64,000 bases of DNA from an uncultured Alphaproteobacteria bacterium (lineage in GTDB: Bacteria > Pseudomonadota > Alphaproteobacteria > HIMB59 > GCA-002718135): the NCBI GenBank assembly GCA_902588745.1, contig CACIQI010000007.1:1-64000 (forward strand), given 5' to 3'. The notes beneath the pieces were generated by a model. It ran no database searches, was not told where the DNA came from, and was given only the letters and a program-made list of their open reading frames with translations. Below, in pieces: positions 1 through 9,179 of this stretch. The translations under genes and the position numbers were made by a program. Positions within the stretch are counted from its first letter, which is position 1. Every line of letters starts with the position of its first letter.

Positions 1-1
1 T

Positions 2-1087
2 ATACTTCACGAGGGTTTAATTAGTCTAATAAACGACGAATTATTGGAAAAAAATTATGATGATATTGCCGATGATTGTAATTCATCAATGCAAACAAAA
101 AAAGAGTTTTGCGATAATAAAACACAAGGAGGTTGGTTAGGTTTTACAGACAAATATTGGATGTCTGCTTTAATTCCTGATGCTGACCAATCCATTAACG
201 TCAATTATAGGTATGGTAATAATGGACGTGATAGCTATAGGGCAGGTTATGTTGGACAGATATATAAAATTAACTCGGGTGAAAATATATCTTACGGTGG
301 AAAATTATTTGTGGGTGCAAAAAAATTAAATGTCTTAAGTGCTTATGACGAAAATCTCTCTATACCAAGATTTACTGATGCAATTGACTGGGGCTGGTTT
401 AGTTTTTTAACTAAACCTGTTTCATATGCCATTAATTGGTTTTTTGGTTATGCAGGTAATTTTGGTCTAGCAATAATTGCCTTTACCATTTTAATGCGTT
501 TAATTTTATTCCCACTGGCACAAGCATCTTTTAAATCTATGGCAAAGATGAAAAAACTTCAGCCTGATATGCAAAGATTAAAAGAAACATATCCAAATGA
601 CAGACAAAAAATGCAGCAAGAACTAATGGCCTTGTATAAAAGAGAGGGAGCTAATCCTGTCGCGGGTTGTCTACCAATTTTAGTACAAATACCAATTTTC
701 TTCTCTTTATATAAAGTGTTGTTTGTTACGATAGAGATGTATCACGCTCCTTTTTATGGATGGATTCATGATCTTTCTGCACCAGACCCATTAGGCTTAA
801 TGACAATATTTGGATTAGTTCCTTGGGATGTTCCACCTATACTTTCAATAATTGATATTGGTATTCTTCCTATCATTATGGGATTCACTATGTGGTTACA
901 ACAAAAACTAAATCCTGCTCCCGCTGATCCAACACAGGCTAGAATTTTTGCATTACTTCCATTTGTATTTACTTTTGTACTAGCTGGTTTTGCAGCTGGT
1001 TTAGTTTTATATTGGTCAGTGAACAATATTTTATCAATTGCGCAGCAATGGTATATTCAAAGAAGAATTTTAGCCAAAAATGGCTAG
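2..1087 (+). CDS. yidC: Membrane protein insertase YidC, 5' end cut by window edge
   Basis: YidC inserts and folds inner-membrane proteins, alone or with SecYEG. The frame is open from base 2, so the gene begins before the window; a TTG at 44 is only an internal codon. The visible part holds the end of the periplasmic beta domain and then the conserved YidC/Oxa1 core. Counting from the codon at 44, the core includes TILMRLILFPL near residues 148-158, with the groove arginine at about 152, a coiled cytoplasmic hairpin (KMKKLQPDMQRLKETYP), and later membrane segments ending in LVLYWSVNNILSIAQQ. The last 8 bases overlap engB, which usually follows yidC in alphaproteobacteria. Confidence 0.97.
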   Translation: MLHEGLISLINDELLEKNYDDIADDCNSSMQTKKEFCDNKTQGGWLGFTDKYWMSALIPDADQSINVNYRYGNNGRDSYRAGYVGQIYKINSGENISYGGKLFVGAKKLNVLSAYDENLSIPRFTDAIDWGWFSFLTKPVSYAINWFFGYAGNFGLAIIAFTILMRLILFPLAQASFKSMAKMKKLQPDMQRLKETYPNDRQKMQQELMALYKREGANPVAGCLPILVQIPIFFSLYKVLFVTIEMYHAPFYGWIHDLSAPDPLGLMTIFGLVPWDVPPILSIIDIGILPIIMGFTMWLQQKLNPAPADPTQARIFALLPFVFTFVLAGFAAGLVLYWSVNNILSIAQQWYIQRRILAKNG

Positions 1088-1700
1088 CTTAAATAAAAAT
1101 TTAAATAACTTTTTTAATAATAATAAGTTTTTGGGTTCCTTTCAGTCATTTAAAGACATTCCTTATTCAGGTATAAAAAAAGAATGTTGTTTTATAGGTA
1201 GATCTAATGTTGGAAAATCTAGTTTAATAAATTCGTTAACTAAAACAAAAAAACTAGCGAAAACTAGTAAAACTCCAGGAAGAACACAGGCTATAAATGT
1301 TTTTTTAATTAGTGAAAAAATAAATATGATTGATTTACCCGGTTATGGTTTTGCCAAAGTATCAAAAGTTGCACGAGAAAATTTAATGATCTTGATTGAA
1401 GAATATATAGAAAATAGAGATACACTTGATCATGTTTTTTTACTCATTGACTCAAAAGTTGGTATCAAAAATTCTGATATTGATATGTTGGATTTATTGA
1501 GCGATTGCTCAAGAAAATTTTCCATAATTTTAACTAAAATAGATAAAATATCTAATAACCATTTAGAATATCAAAAAAAATCAATTTTAAGTTTAATGCA
1601 AAATTATAAAAAATCATTTACGAAAATATATCAATCTGAGACCAAAAAAAATAATGGTATTACAGAGATTCAAAGATCTATATACGGGTTATCACAATAA
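1080..1700 (+). CDS. engB: Ribosome biogenesis GTPase EngB (YsxC/YihA)
   Basis: This small TRAFAC GTPase helps assemble the large ribosomal subunit. All G motifs are visible: G1 GRSNVGKSS at 40-48, the G2 threonine in TPGRT at 65-69, G3 DLPG at 85-88 and G4 TKID at 152-155. The 206-residue length is normal. The ATG at 1080 lies inside the end of yidC (8-base overlap), so the two are probably translationally coupled. argB follows after 2 bases. Confidence 0.97.
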   Translation: MASLNKNLNNFFNNNKFLGSFQSFKDIPYSGIKKECCFIGRSNVGKSSLINSLTKTKKLAKTSKTPGRTQAINVFLISEKINMIDLPGYGFAKVSKVARENLMILIEEYIENRDTLDHVFLLIDSKVGIKNSDIDMLDLLSDCSRKFSIILTKIDKISNNHLEYQKKSILSLMQNYKKSFTKIYQSETKKNNGITEIQRSIYGLSQ

Positions 1701-1702
1701 AT

Positions 1703-2614
1703 ATGAAATTTGATTTTTTATCAGAGAGTGATCAGGCTTATTTTATACATAAAGCCTCAACCTTAGTTGAAGCTCTTCCATACATTCGAGAACATAGTGG
1801 TGATACCATTGTAATAAAATACGGTGGACATGCAATGGGAGATAAAAAACTGTCTGAGAGTTTTTCAAGAGATATTGGATTATTAAAAGAAGTAGGTGTG
1901 TCACCAATTATTATTCATGGTGGAGGACCTCAAATTGGCGAGAGACTTAAATCAAAAAATATATCAACACAATTTGTTGAAGGATTACGAGTTACTGATA
2001 AAGAAACAATTAAGGTAGTTGAAGAAGTATTATCTAAGGATATCAATTCAGAAATTGTAGAATCTATAAGTGCCTCAGGAGGAAAAGCGATAGGAGTATC
2101 TGGTAATGATAACTTAGTCACTGCAACTAAATTGAACGTGGAAATTAAAAATAGTGATTCAAATATTGAAAAGATAATTGATATTGGTTTTGTTGGACAA
2201 CCAATAAAATTAAACAAAGATATGCTAACTAACATTATAAAAAATGGTCAAATACCAGTCATATCTCCTTTAGGTAAGGATGAAAATAATTTTACATATA
2301 ATATTAATGCTGACACTGTTGCGGGTTTTATAGCAGGTGAGTTACAGGCAAGTAAATTATTATTACTAACCGATGTACCTGGAATTTTAGACAAAGATGA
2401 AAAATTAATCTCATCAATAACTTTAGAAGAAGCTAAAAGTATTGCTAATAAAGAATATATTTCTGGAGGTATGAAGCCGAAAATTAATACATGTATTGAT
2501 GCAATGAAAAAAGGTGTTAAAAAATCTACTATTTTAGATGGAAGAATTCCTCATTCAGTAATATTAGAGTTATTCACTGAACATGGAATTGGTACACAAA
2601 TAACAAGTAATTAA
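1703..2614 (+). CDS. argB: Acetylglutamate kinase
   Basis: ArgB phosphorylates N-acetylglutamate in the second step of arginine synthesis. The amino-acid kinase fold is shown by KYGGHAMGD at 39-47, HGGGPQIGERL at 72-82 and FVEGLRVTD at 91-99. The C-terminal half has NINADTVAGFIAGEL and LLTDVPGILD for substrate and ATP binding, and SGGMKPKI near the end. The length of 303 residues is typical. It sits 2 bases after engB and directly abuts the next gene, as part of one transcription unit. Confidence 0.97.
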   Translation: MKFDFLSESDQAYFIHKASTLVEALPYIREHSGDTIVIKYGGHAMGDKKLSESFSRDIGLLKEVGVSPIIIHGGGPQIGERLKSKNISTQFVEGLRVTDKETIKVVEEVLSKDINSEIVESISASGGKAIGVSGNDNLVTATKLNVEIKNSDSNIEKIIDIGFVGQPIKLNKDMLTNIIKNGQIPVISPLGKDENNFTYNINADTVAGFIAGELQASKLLLLTDVPGILDKDEKLISSITLEEAKSIANKEYISGGMKPKINTCIDAMKKGVKKSTILDGRIPHSVILELFTEHGIGTQITSN

Positions 2615-3289
2615 ATGAGCTTTAAAGATAACATCAATACCTGGATATTTGATCTAGACAACACACTTTACTCTGCTGACAGTGGAATTTTTCAGCAAGT
2701 ACATAAGTTAATGGGTGAATTTGTAGCTAAAAATTTAAATATGGAATTAGCTGAAGCAAAAAAACTACAAGCAAAATATTACAAGCAACATGGCACAACT
2801 CTAAGAGGTATGATGGATAACCATGGCGTAGATCCTGATTATTTTTTAGAAGAAGTTCATAAGTTAGATTACTCAATTGTTGATCCAAATCAAAATCTTA
2901 ATGATGAATTATATAAACTTGAGGGAAGAAAAATTATTTATACAAATGCAAATAAGCAACATGTCTTAGATGTATTAGAAAAAATAAATCTAACAAATTT
3001 TTTTGATGAAATATATGATATTAAAATGGCTGATTATATTCCTAAGCCAGAAATTTCTCCCTATGAAAAAATTATCGACTTATTTAATATAGAACCAAAT
3101 AAATCAGCAATGTTTGATGATATCGCAAAAAATTTAGTTCCAGCAAAAAAAGTTGGTTTTACACCTGTCTGGGTTGATGCTGGTTATGAGAATTTTTCCG
3201 ATGATATTGAAGCATCTAAAGAATATTTAGATTTTCAAACAAGAGATTTGAGTTTATTTTTAAAAGATGTAAATGAGGGTAAAATATGA
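2615..3289 (+). CDS. HAD-family pyrimidine 5'-nucleotidase-like hydrolase
   Basis: This is a haloacid dehalogenase-superfamily phosphatase. Motif I is DLDNT at residues 13-17 (nucleophile D13, acid D15), motif II is the threonine in YTNA near 110, motif III is K144, and motif IV is the DD pair at 168-169. Length (224) and sequence style match the SDT1/pyrimidine 5'-nucleotidase subgroup often found between argB and dapD in alphaproteobacteria. The exact substrate is an inference from that family. The ATG follows the argB stop with no gap, and its last 4 bases overlap the dapD start. Confidence 0.85.
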   Translation: MSFKDNINTWIFDLDNTLYSADSGIFQQVHKLMGEFVAKNLNMELAEAKKLQAKYYKQHGTTLRGMMDNHGVDPDYFLEEVHKLDYSIVDPNQNLNDELYKLEGRKIIYTNANKQHVLDVLEKINLTNFFDEIYDIKMADYIPKPEISPYEKIIDLFNIEPNKSAMFDDIAKNLVPAKKVGFTPVWVDAGYENFSDDIEASKEYLDFQTRDLSLFLKDVNEGKI

Positions 3290-4110
3290 GTGATCTCGAA
3301 AAAATTATAAATGATGCCTTTGAGGATAGAGATAATATTAATGTCAATACTACAGGTGATATTAGAAATGCAGTAGATGAAACTTTAAACAAACTTGATA
3401 GTGGAAGCTTAAGGGTTTGTGAAAAAATTAATAATGAATGGCAAGTTAATCAATGGATTAAAAAGGCAATTCTTTTAAGTTTCAGATTAAATGATAATGA
3501 AATTATTAAAGCATCGCATGCCACTTGGTTTGACAAAGTAGAAAGTAAAACTGCAAATTGGACTAAAGATGATCATCTGAAAGCAGGATTTCGATATGTA
3601 CCAGACGCTGTTGTAAGAAAATCTGCATTTATTGCTAAAGGTGTTGTTTTAATGCCCTCCTTTGTAAATCTTGGTGCATATGTTGATGAAGGAACAATGA
3701 TTGATACTTGGGCAACAGTTGGCTCATGTGCACAAATAGGTAAAAACTGTCATATTTCTGGAGGCGCTGGTATTGGCGGTGTACTTGAACCTCTTCAAGC
3801 AAATCCTGTGATTATTGAAGACAATTGTTTTATTGGAGCAAGAAGTGAAGTGGCTGAAGGTGTTATTATTGGTGAAGGTGCGGTTTTATCAATGGGTGTA
3901 TTTATTGGAGCATCTACAAAAATAGTTGATCGATCAACTGGAGAAATTCATATGGGAAAAGTTCCAGCGTATTCAGTTGTGGTACCAGGTGCGTTACCAG
4001 GAAAAAAAGAGGGGGATATTAATCCTTCTTTATACTGTGCTGTTATTGTTAAAAGAGTTGATGAAAAAACTAGAAGCAAAACATCAATCAATGATCTTTT
4101 AAGAGATTAA
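3286..4110 (+). CDS. dapD: Tetrahydrodipicolinate N-succinyltransferase
   Basis: DapD transfers succinyl from succinyl-CoA to tetrahydrodipicolinate in the succinylase route to meso-diaminopimelate and lysine. The 274-residue protein shows the hexapeptide left-handed beta-helix from about residue 105 on. The two catalytic acids expected for the family appear as D140 in [11 protein letters not shown] and E188 in GARSEV. It overlaps the HAD gene by an ATGA junction and dapE by one base (TAATG), so neighbouring pathway steps are coupled. Confidence 0.97.
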   Translation: MSDLEKIINDAFEDRDNINVNTTGDIRNAVDETLNKLDSGSLRVCEKINNEWQVNQWIKKAILLSFRLNDNEIIKASHATWFDKVESKTANWTKDDHLKAGFRYVPDAVVRKSAFIAKGVVLMPSFVNLGAYVDEGTMIDTWATVGSCAQIGKNCHISGGAGIGGVLEPLQANPVIIEDNCFIGARSEVAEGVIIGEGAVLSMGVFIGASTKIVDRSTGEIHMGKVPAYSVVVPGALPGKKEGDINPSLYCAVIVKRVDEKTRSKTSINDLLRD

Positions 4111-5288
4111 TGTCAGAAATTAATTTTGATCCAGTTACTCTTACACAATCCTTAGTTGAATGCGCAAGTGTAACTCCAAAAGATGAGGGTGCTTTAACAG
4201 TCGTTGCAAATCATCTAAATGCTATAGGATGTGAATGTCATCCATTAACTTTCTCTGGAAACAATTCTTATGAAGTAAATAATTTATTTGCAACAGTAGG
4301 AAATGAAGGAAAACATTTTGCTTATGCTGGTCATACAGATGTAGTTCCTGTAGGTAATGAAAGTTCATGGAAATACCCTCCTTTTTCTGCACAAATAGAT
4401 GGAGGCAAACTTTATGGAAGAGGTAGCGAAGATATGAAAAGCAGTGTTGCTTGTTTCATCAGTGCCACTAAAAGATTTGTAGAAAAATATAAAAATTTTC
4501 CAGGAAAGATTTCCTTTATTATTACAGGTGATGAAGAAAGAGATTCTGTAAATGGCACACCAAGAATTCTAGAATGGGCAAGTAAACAAAATTATAAATT
4601 TGATCATTGCCTTGTTGGTGAACCAACTTCTAAAAATGAGGTCGGCGATAAAGTTAAAATTGGAAGAAGAGGATCAGTTAGTTTCTTTTTTCAGGTAAAA
4701 GGTATTCAAGGACATACGGCGAATTCTCATTTAGCTGAAAATTCTTCACATCACTTAGTGAATTTATTAAATAGTATATTAGAAGAGCCGCTAGATGAAG
4801 GTAATAAAAATTTTTTACCAACATCAGTTCAAATTGCTACTATTGATATTGGCAATCCTGTTCAAAACGTAATTCCAGAATTAGCTAAAGCAACAGTTAA
4901 TATTAGATTTAATGATATGCACTCATCAGACTCACTTATTAAATGGATTGATAATAAAATAGAAAAGATTTTCTCTAAACTGGAAAACGCTAGTTGCACT
5001 TATACATATGATGCAACAGCTGAGTCATTTTTGAATAAAGCGGGTGATTTATATAATATTATTTCAAAATCAATTTCTGATGTTACAGGCAGAAATAGCC
5101 CGCCTGAACAAGCAACCGATGGTGGTACTTCTGATGCAAGATATATAAAGAACTATTGTGAAGTAGTAGAGCTAGGTCTAAGAAATCAAACTCTTCATAA
5201 AGTAGATGAATTTGTTTTTGTTGAAGATATTATTAAACTAGAAAGTATTTATTTTAGAATTTTAGAAAATTATTTTGATGTCAATTAA
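4110..5288 (+). CDS. dapE: Succinyl-diaminopimelate desuccinylase
   Basis: DapE is a di-zinc M20 amidohydrolase that removes succinate from N-succinyl-LL-diaminopimelate. Metal and catalytic residues are visible: H75 and D77 in AGHTDVVP, D108 in RGSEDMKSS, E142/E143 in GDEERDS, GEPTS further on, and the C-terminal histidine in NQTLHKVDE. Its 392 residues are normal. It is the last gene of the yidC-dapE unit. Its TAA stop lies in a TTAA that also supplies the stop of the convergent gene on the minus strand. Confidence 0.97.
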   Translation: MSEINFDPVTLTQSLVECASVTPKDEGALTVVANHLNAIGCECHPLTFSGNNSYEVNNLFATVGNEGKHFAYAGHTDVVPVGNESSWKYPPFSAQIDGGKLYGRGSEDMKSSVACFISATKRFVEKYKNFPGKISFIITGDEERDSVNGTPRILEWASKQNYKFDHCLVGEPTSKNEVGDKVKIGRRGSVSFFFQVKGIQGHTANSHLAENSSHHLVNLLNSILEEPLDEGNKNFLPTSVQIATIDIGNPVQNVIPELAKATVNIRFNDMHSSDSLIKWIDNKIEKIFSKLENASCTYTYDATAESFLNKAGDLYNIISKSISDVTGRNSPPEQATDGGTSDARYIKNYCEVVELGLRNQTLHKVDEFVFVEDIIKLESIYFRILENYFDVN

Positions 5289-6217
5289 TATCCATTAGAT
5301 GGATTAACATCTGATTTTACGTTTTTATTTTTCCTTAGTTTTTTATATTTGGAGTGCATGTATTTAACAGAAGGCTCTATCGCGGTTACACCTGCTACAT
5401 GTGGTGTAATTGTTACATTTGGTAATTTCCAAAATTGACTACTTGATTTTAAAGGTTCATTTTTAAAGACATCCAAATAAGCATAAAAATTTTTGTTTTT
5501 CTTTAAATGATTTAAAAGGTCATTCTCTTGAATTACATTACCTCTACCTATATTTATTAAGCAAGAATTTTTTTTCATATTCTTTAAAAACTTTTTATCT
5601 ATTATATTATTCGTTTGAGGTGTTGATGGTAAAATAGACACAATAACATCAGAGCTTTTAATAAAACTTATAATATTTTTACCGGTATATATTTTTATGT
5701 TTTTTACTTTTTTTTGATTTTTTTTATACGCTATAACATTATAATTTAATTTATTTAGTAATCTTGCAATATGATTACCAAGAAAGCCTAGACCTAAAAT
5801 ACCTACTGTTAAATTTTTATTATCAATTGGTGTCCTTTCTCCAGACCAGTAATGTTTACTTTGAGAATTTTGAAAAATTTTAAAATTTAATTGATAATTT
5901 AGTATTTGAGCTAGAGAATAATTAGCTATTCTCTCACCCATTTCCTCATCTTTTATTCTGATTATAGGAATTTTCTTATTATAATTCTTTAGTTTTAAAA
6001 TATGATCTACACCAGCACCCATAGAAAAAATAACTTTAAGATTTTTTAGTCTTGAAAGAATATCATCTGGCAGATTCCAAATTATAGCACAGTTTACATC
6101 ATTAAATTTTTTATAATCTTTTATAGAAATTATTTTTTCTTTTTTAAAATATTTTTTTATTGTTTTTTTCCAAACATCTATTTTATCAAATGTTGTATTA
6201 TGAAATAATATTGTCAT
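5285..6217 (-). CDS. D-isomer-specific 2-hydroxyacid dehydrogenase (GhrA-like)
   Basis: This is an NAD(P)-dependent reductase of 2-oxoacids of the glyoxylate/hydroxypyruvate reductase A type. The Rossmann motif GLGFLG lies at 142-147. The catalytic triad appears as R225 (INIGRGNVI), E254 (FKNEPL) and H273 (TPHVAG). The 310-residue length is right. It is the last gene of the nine-gene accessory operon and overlaps the GT4 gene by ATGA. A role in reducing an oxoacid released from the imported compound is possible but is an inference. Confidence 0.88.
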   Translation of the reverse strand: MTILFHNTTFDKIDVWKKTIKKYFKKEKIISIKDYKKFNDVNCAIIWNLPDDILSRLKNLKVIFSMGAGVDHILKLKNYNKKIPIIRIKDEEMGERIANYSLAQILNYQLNFKIFQNSQSKHYWSGERTPIDNKNLTVGILGLGFLGNHIARLLNKLNYNVIAYKKNQKKVKNIKIYTGKNIISFIKSSDVIVSILPSTPQTNNIIDKKFLKNMKKNSCLINIGRGNVIQENDLLNHLKKNKNFYAYLDVFKNEPLKSSSQFWKLPNVTITPHVAGVTAIEPSVKYMHSKYKKLRKNKNVKSDVNPSNGY

Positions 6218-7317
6218 TGAATTTCTTTAATTAAATCATTGTATTTTTTGATTTGAATATCCCAGTTAAGTTCATTTTCTGCTCTAATTTTAGCATTTTG
6301 ACCAAGTTTTAATCTGTTTTCTTTATTATCTATTAAGCTTTTTATTGCTTCATCTAATTCATCAATATCTTTTATTATTAAGCCTGTTTTATTGTGTATT
6401 ACTGCTTCAGGAGTACCACCTATATTAGATGCTATTGATGGTATTTTGAAATTTGCTGCCTCTATGTAGGCTATACCAAATCCTTCAATTGATTTCGCTG
6501 AACTCTCATCTAGAGTTGGCATTATCATTAAATCAGTATTAGAGAATATATAATTTTTTTGGTTTTCATTTACTGTACCAACTAAATTTACATGATCTTG
6601 AAGATTGTATTCTTTAATTTTATTTTTAATACTATCTAGCTCGTCACCTTCACCAGCAATTATGTATTGAATATCAGGAAAATATTTTTTTAAGTTCATT
6701 ATAGATTTTAAGATTAAAGCATGACCTTTTCTCTTTTCAAGTCTTGCAAGAGTAAGTAATGTTGGTGAGCCTTGATTTAAATTTATATTTTCTTCAATAT
6801 AATTTTTTTTAATATTTATACCTGGGTATATTATTTTAACATTTTTAAAATTATTACTTAATTTATTTAGTAAATTTTTCGTGTAGCTTGAATTTACTAC
6901 TATTGCATTTACTTGTTCTAATATTTTTTTTACACGTTTATGATGTTTATCGTTTTTAATTATTATTTCATTACCATGAGCTAAACTGATAACTGGTATT
7001 TTATTTTTCTTAAGAAAATCTATTGCTACTTCAAGGCTTTTCCAACTATCACTAATTACTGCATCAATTTTTGATGAAACATGTATTTTTTTAAGTTCAT
7101 TAAATTTTTTTCTATTTCTTAAAAACTTTATACCTCGAAATCTTTTTGTAGAAAAATTTATTTCATTTTGATCAAAAATATTATCTTCTTTAAAATTTTG
7201 TTGATCTGCTAATACAATTACATCTTTGAAACGACTTAGATGCAATGCTAAATTGTACATTAGGGTTTCTATCCCTCCAACTCTTGATGGAAAACATTGT
7301 GTTAATATAATTATCAT
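6214..7317 (-). CDS. Glycosyltransferase family 4
   Basis: This is a GT-B retaining glycosyltransferase. The N-terminal acceptor domain begins with a glycine-rich loop (SRVGGIETLM, 11-20). The donor domain has ARLEKRKGH at 191-199 and an E-x7-E pair, E278 and E286, in EGFGIAYIEA. The 367 residues are typical of PimA/WaaG-like enzymes. Its location at the end of an ABC-importer operon is odd for a surface-glycan enzyme, and the acceptor cannot be read from sequence. Residues are rich in Asn, Lys and Ile, like the rest of the window. Confidence 0.9.
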   Translation of the reverse strand: MIIILTQCFPSRVGGIETLMYNLALHLSRFKDVIVLADQQNFKEDNIFDQNEINFSTKRFRGIKFLRNRKKFNELKKIHVSSKIDAVISDSWKSLEVAIDFLKKNKIPVISLAHGNEIIIKNDKHHKRVKKILEQVNAIVVNSSYTKNLLNKLSNNFKNVKIIYPGINIKKNYIEENINLNQGSPTLLTLARLEKRKGHALILKSIMNLKKYFPDIQYIIAGEGDELDSIKNKIKEYNLQDHVNLVGTVNENQKNYIFSNTDLMIMPTLDESSAKSIEGFGIAYIEAANFKIPSIASNIGGTPEAVIHNKTGLIIKDIDELDEAIKSLIDNKENRLKLGQNAKIRAENELNWDIQIKKYNDLIKEIQ

Positions 7318-7338
7318 TAAAATTTAAAGAATTTAAAA

Positions 7339-8346
7339 TTACGATATATTAATATCGATTGGAGTACCTTTAGCAATTGATTCCTTCATCGCAAATACGA
7401 CTCTTTCTGCTTCTAAAGCAGCCTGTAAATTTACTGCTGGTTTTTGATCAAAAACGCAATCCTCAATAAATTTATCTAAGCCTCTCTTTAAGCACCCATC
7501 AACTTTTGAATCTATAGTTGGCCAATTAGCAATATCTGGCTTCATATAATTTGTTTCTGTTTGCATCTGCAAACCCATTGATGATCCTTCTATAATAATT
7601 GATCCTTTATCACCTATAACATGAAGTGCTGGGTCTAGTGGTTCAGGTTGATTTTTAGGCAAAACCCAAGATGTTTCAAAGGATGCTAAACTTCCATCAT
7701 CAAATTTCATGATTGCCATTACAGCATCATGCGAGTCATATTCCTTACATTCTCTAATAACTGCCTCTGCAAAAACTCTTACTGGCTTTGATTTATTAAT
7801 GGACATAGTCATTTGAATATCATGAATCAAAGTTGAGGATAAAAGGTCAGTCCATGGAGCATAAATTTCAATTCCAAACCTGTTACCCCTTCTTCGTGCA
7901 AAACAAGATACGATATTGCCAATTTCATCATTTTTAACTTTTTCTTTCATTAATTTATATCGCGGATCTTCATGAAGAATAAAATTTACAGAAATAATTT
8001 TTTTATGATCTTTTATTTTATCAACTAACTCATGTATTTTTTCCAAATTTCTACCGAGAGGTTTTTCTAGTAAAATTTTTAAACCTCTTTTTACTGACAT
8101 AACAGCAGGCTCTATTCTGATTTGTTCAGGTGTAGCAATACTAATAGCATCTAATGTCTCAGTGTTTATTAATTTTGTAAAATCTTCATAAGCTTTACAA
8201 TTAAATGATTGTGCAACAGAATTAACCTTTTCTTTATCAACATCACAAACAGCTACAAGCTCAGAATTAGGATTTCTAAAAAAAGCTTCTGCATGAAATG
8301 TACCAACTAGACCAGTTCCAATAACTGCAATTTTTAATTTACTCAT
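7339..8346 (-). CDS. Gfo/Idh/MocA-family oxidoreductase
   Basis: This is a probable NAD(P)-dependent sugar or cyclitol dehydrogenase. The Rossmann motif GTGLVG is at 10-15, the family EKP signature at 94-96 (LLEKPLGRN), and a histidine-aspartate pair at 172-173 (TLIHDIQM) fits the active site. The 335-residue length matches inositol 2-dehydrogenase and related enzymes. It lies in the accessory operon right after the second permease (1-base overlap). Context suggests it oxidises the imported substrate, typically a hydroxyl to a ketone; the substrate is unknown. Confidence 0.9.
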   Translation of the reverse strand: MSKLKIAVIGTGLVGTFHAEAFFRNPNSELVAVCDVDKEKVNSVAQSFNCKAYEDFTKLINTETLDAISIATPEQIRIEPAVMSVKRGLKILLEKPLGRNLEKIHELVDKIKDHKKIISVNFILHEDPRYKLMKEKVKNDEIGNIVSCFARRRGNRFGIEIYAPWTDLLSSTLIHDIQMTMSINKSKPVRVFAEAVIRECKEYDSHDAVMAIMKFDDGSLASFETSWVLPKNQPEPLDPALHVIGDKGSIIIEGSSMGLQMQTETNYMKPDIANWPTIDSKVDGCLKRGLDKFIEDCVFDQKPAVNLQAALEAERVVFAMKESIAKGTPIDINIS

Positions 8347-9179
8347 TATTTATCACTTCCCGATAATACTACTTTTGTAATATATTGTTGGAAAAAAATC
8401 ATTAGTATTGTGACTGGAATTAAAGTAATTATTGCTGCTGCAGCTTGTTGACCAATTTTAATGTCTATAGTGCTCCTAAACAATCCAAGAGCTACTGTAG
8501 AAATTTTCAAATTATTAGTAAATATTAAAGGTGTTAAAAATTCAACCCAAGATAAAATAAATGCAAATATGAAGGCTGCTATTAAACCAGGTCTCAATAA
8601 AGGGAAAATGATGTGAATTAAAAGTTGTAGAGTAGAACAACCATCAATTTTTGCAGCCTCCTCCACCTCAACAGGTAGTTTATCAATAAATGATTTTAAA
8701 ATCCAAATAACAAAAGGTAATGTAAAGGCAGTATACGGAACAACTAGACTTAAAATAGTGTCATCTAGTTGATATGAAACTAATATAACAAATAAGGGAA
8801 TTACAAAAAGTATTGTTGGAAGAAAATAAATAGAAATTAAAGTTCCAAGAATAATATTTTTAGCTGGTAAATTTAATCTTGCAAGTGAGTATGATGCCGG
8901 AAAAGCTAAAATTATGCATAAAAAAGACGTGAGGAATGAAACAATAAGACTATTTTTAATACCCTCATAAATATTAGATATATGATTAGGTTTCAAAACC
9001 TCAGCAAAATGAGTAAATATAATTTCTGTTGGAAAAAAAGACAAATTTCTAGATCTAATTATATTTTCAGGTTGTATGCTTGTTAATATTAAACCGTATA
9101 GTGGAAAAAACATTATCAAAAATACTATGAGAGCAGAAAAATAAATAAAAAAATTTTTTAGAATCAAATTTTTTTTCAT
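8346..9179 (-). CDS. Carbohydrate-type ABC transporter permease, MalG-like
   Basis: This inner-membrane permease has six predicted membrane segments, with the first at about residues 12-33. The EAA loop that docks the ATPase is EEAAKIDG at 173-180 and is followed by a conserved proline-rich turn (IFPLLRPG). The length of 277 residues and the MalG/UgpE-like sequence indicate a CUT1-type importer of sugars or related compounds. It overlaps the partner permease by 4 bases and the dehydrogenase by one. Confidence 0.93.
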   Translation of the reverse strand: MKKNLILKNFFIYFSALIVFLIMFFPLYGLILTSIQPENIIRSRNLSFFPTEIIFTHFAEVLKPNHISNIYEGIKNSLIVSFLTSFLCIILAFPASYSLARLNLPAKNIILGTLISIYFLPTILFVIPLFVILVSYQLDDTILSLVVPYTAFTLPFVIWILKSFIDKLPVEVEEAAKIDGCSTLQLLIHIIFPLLRPGLIAAFIFAFILSWVEFLTPLIFTNNLKISTVALGLFRSTIDIKIGQQAAAAIITLIPVTILMIFFQQYITKVVLSGSDK

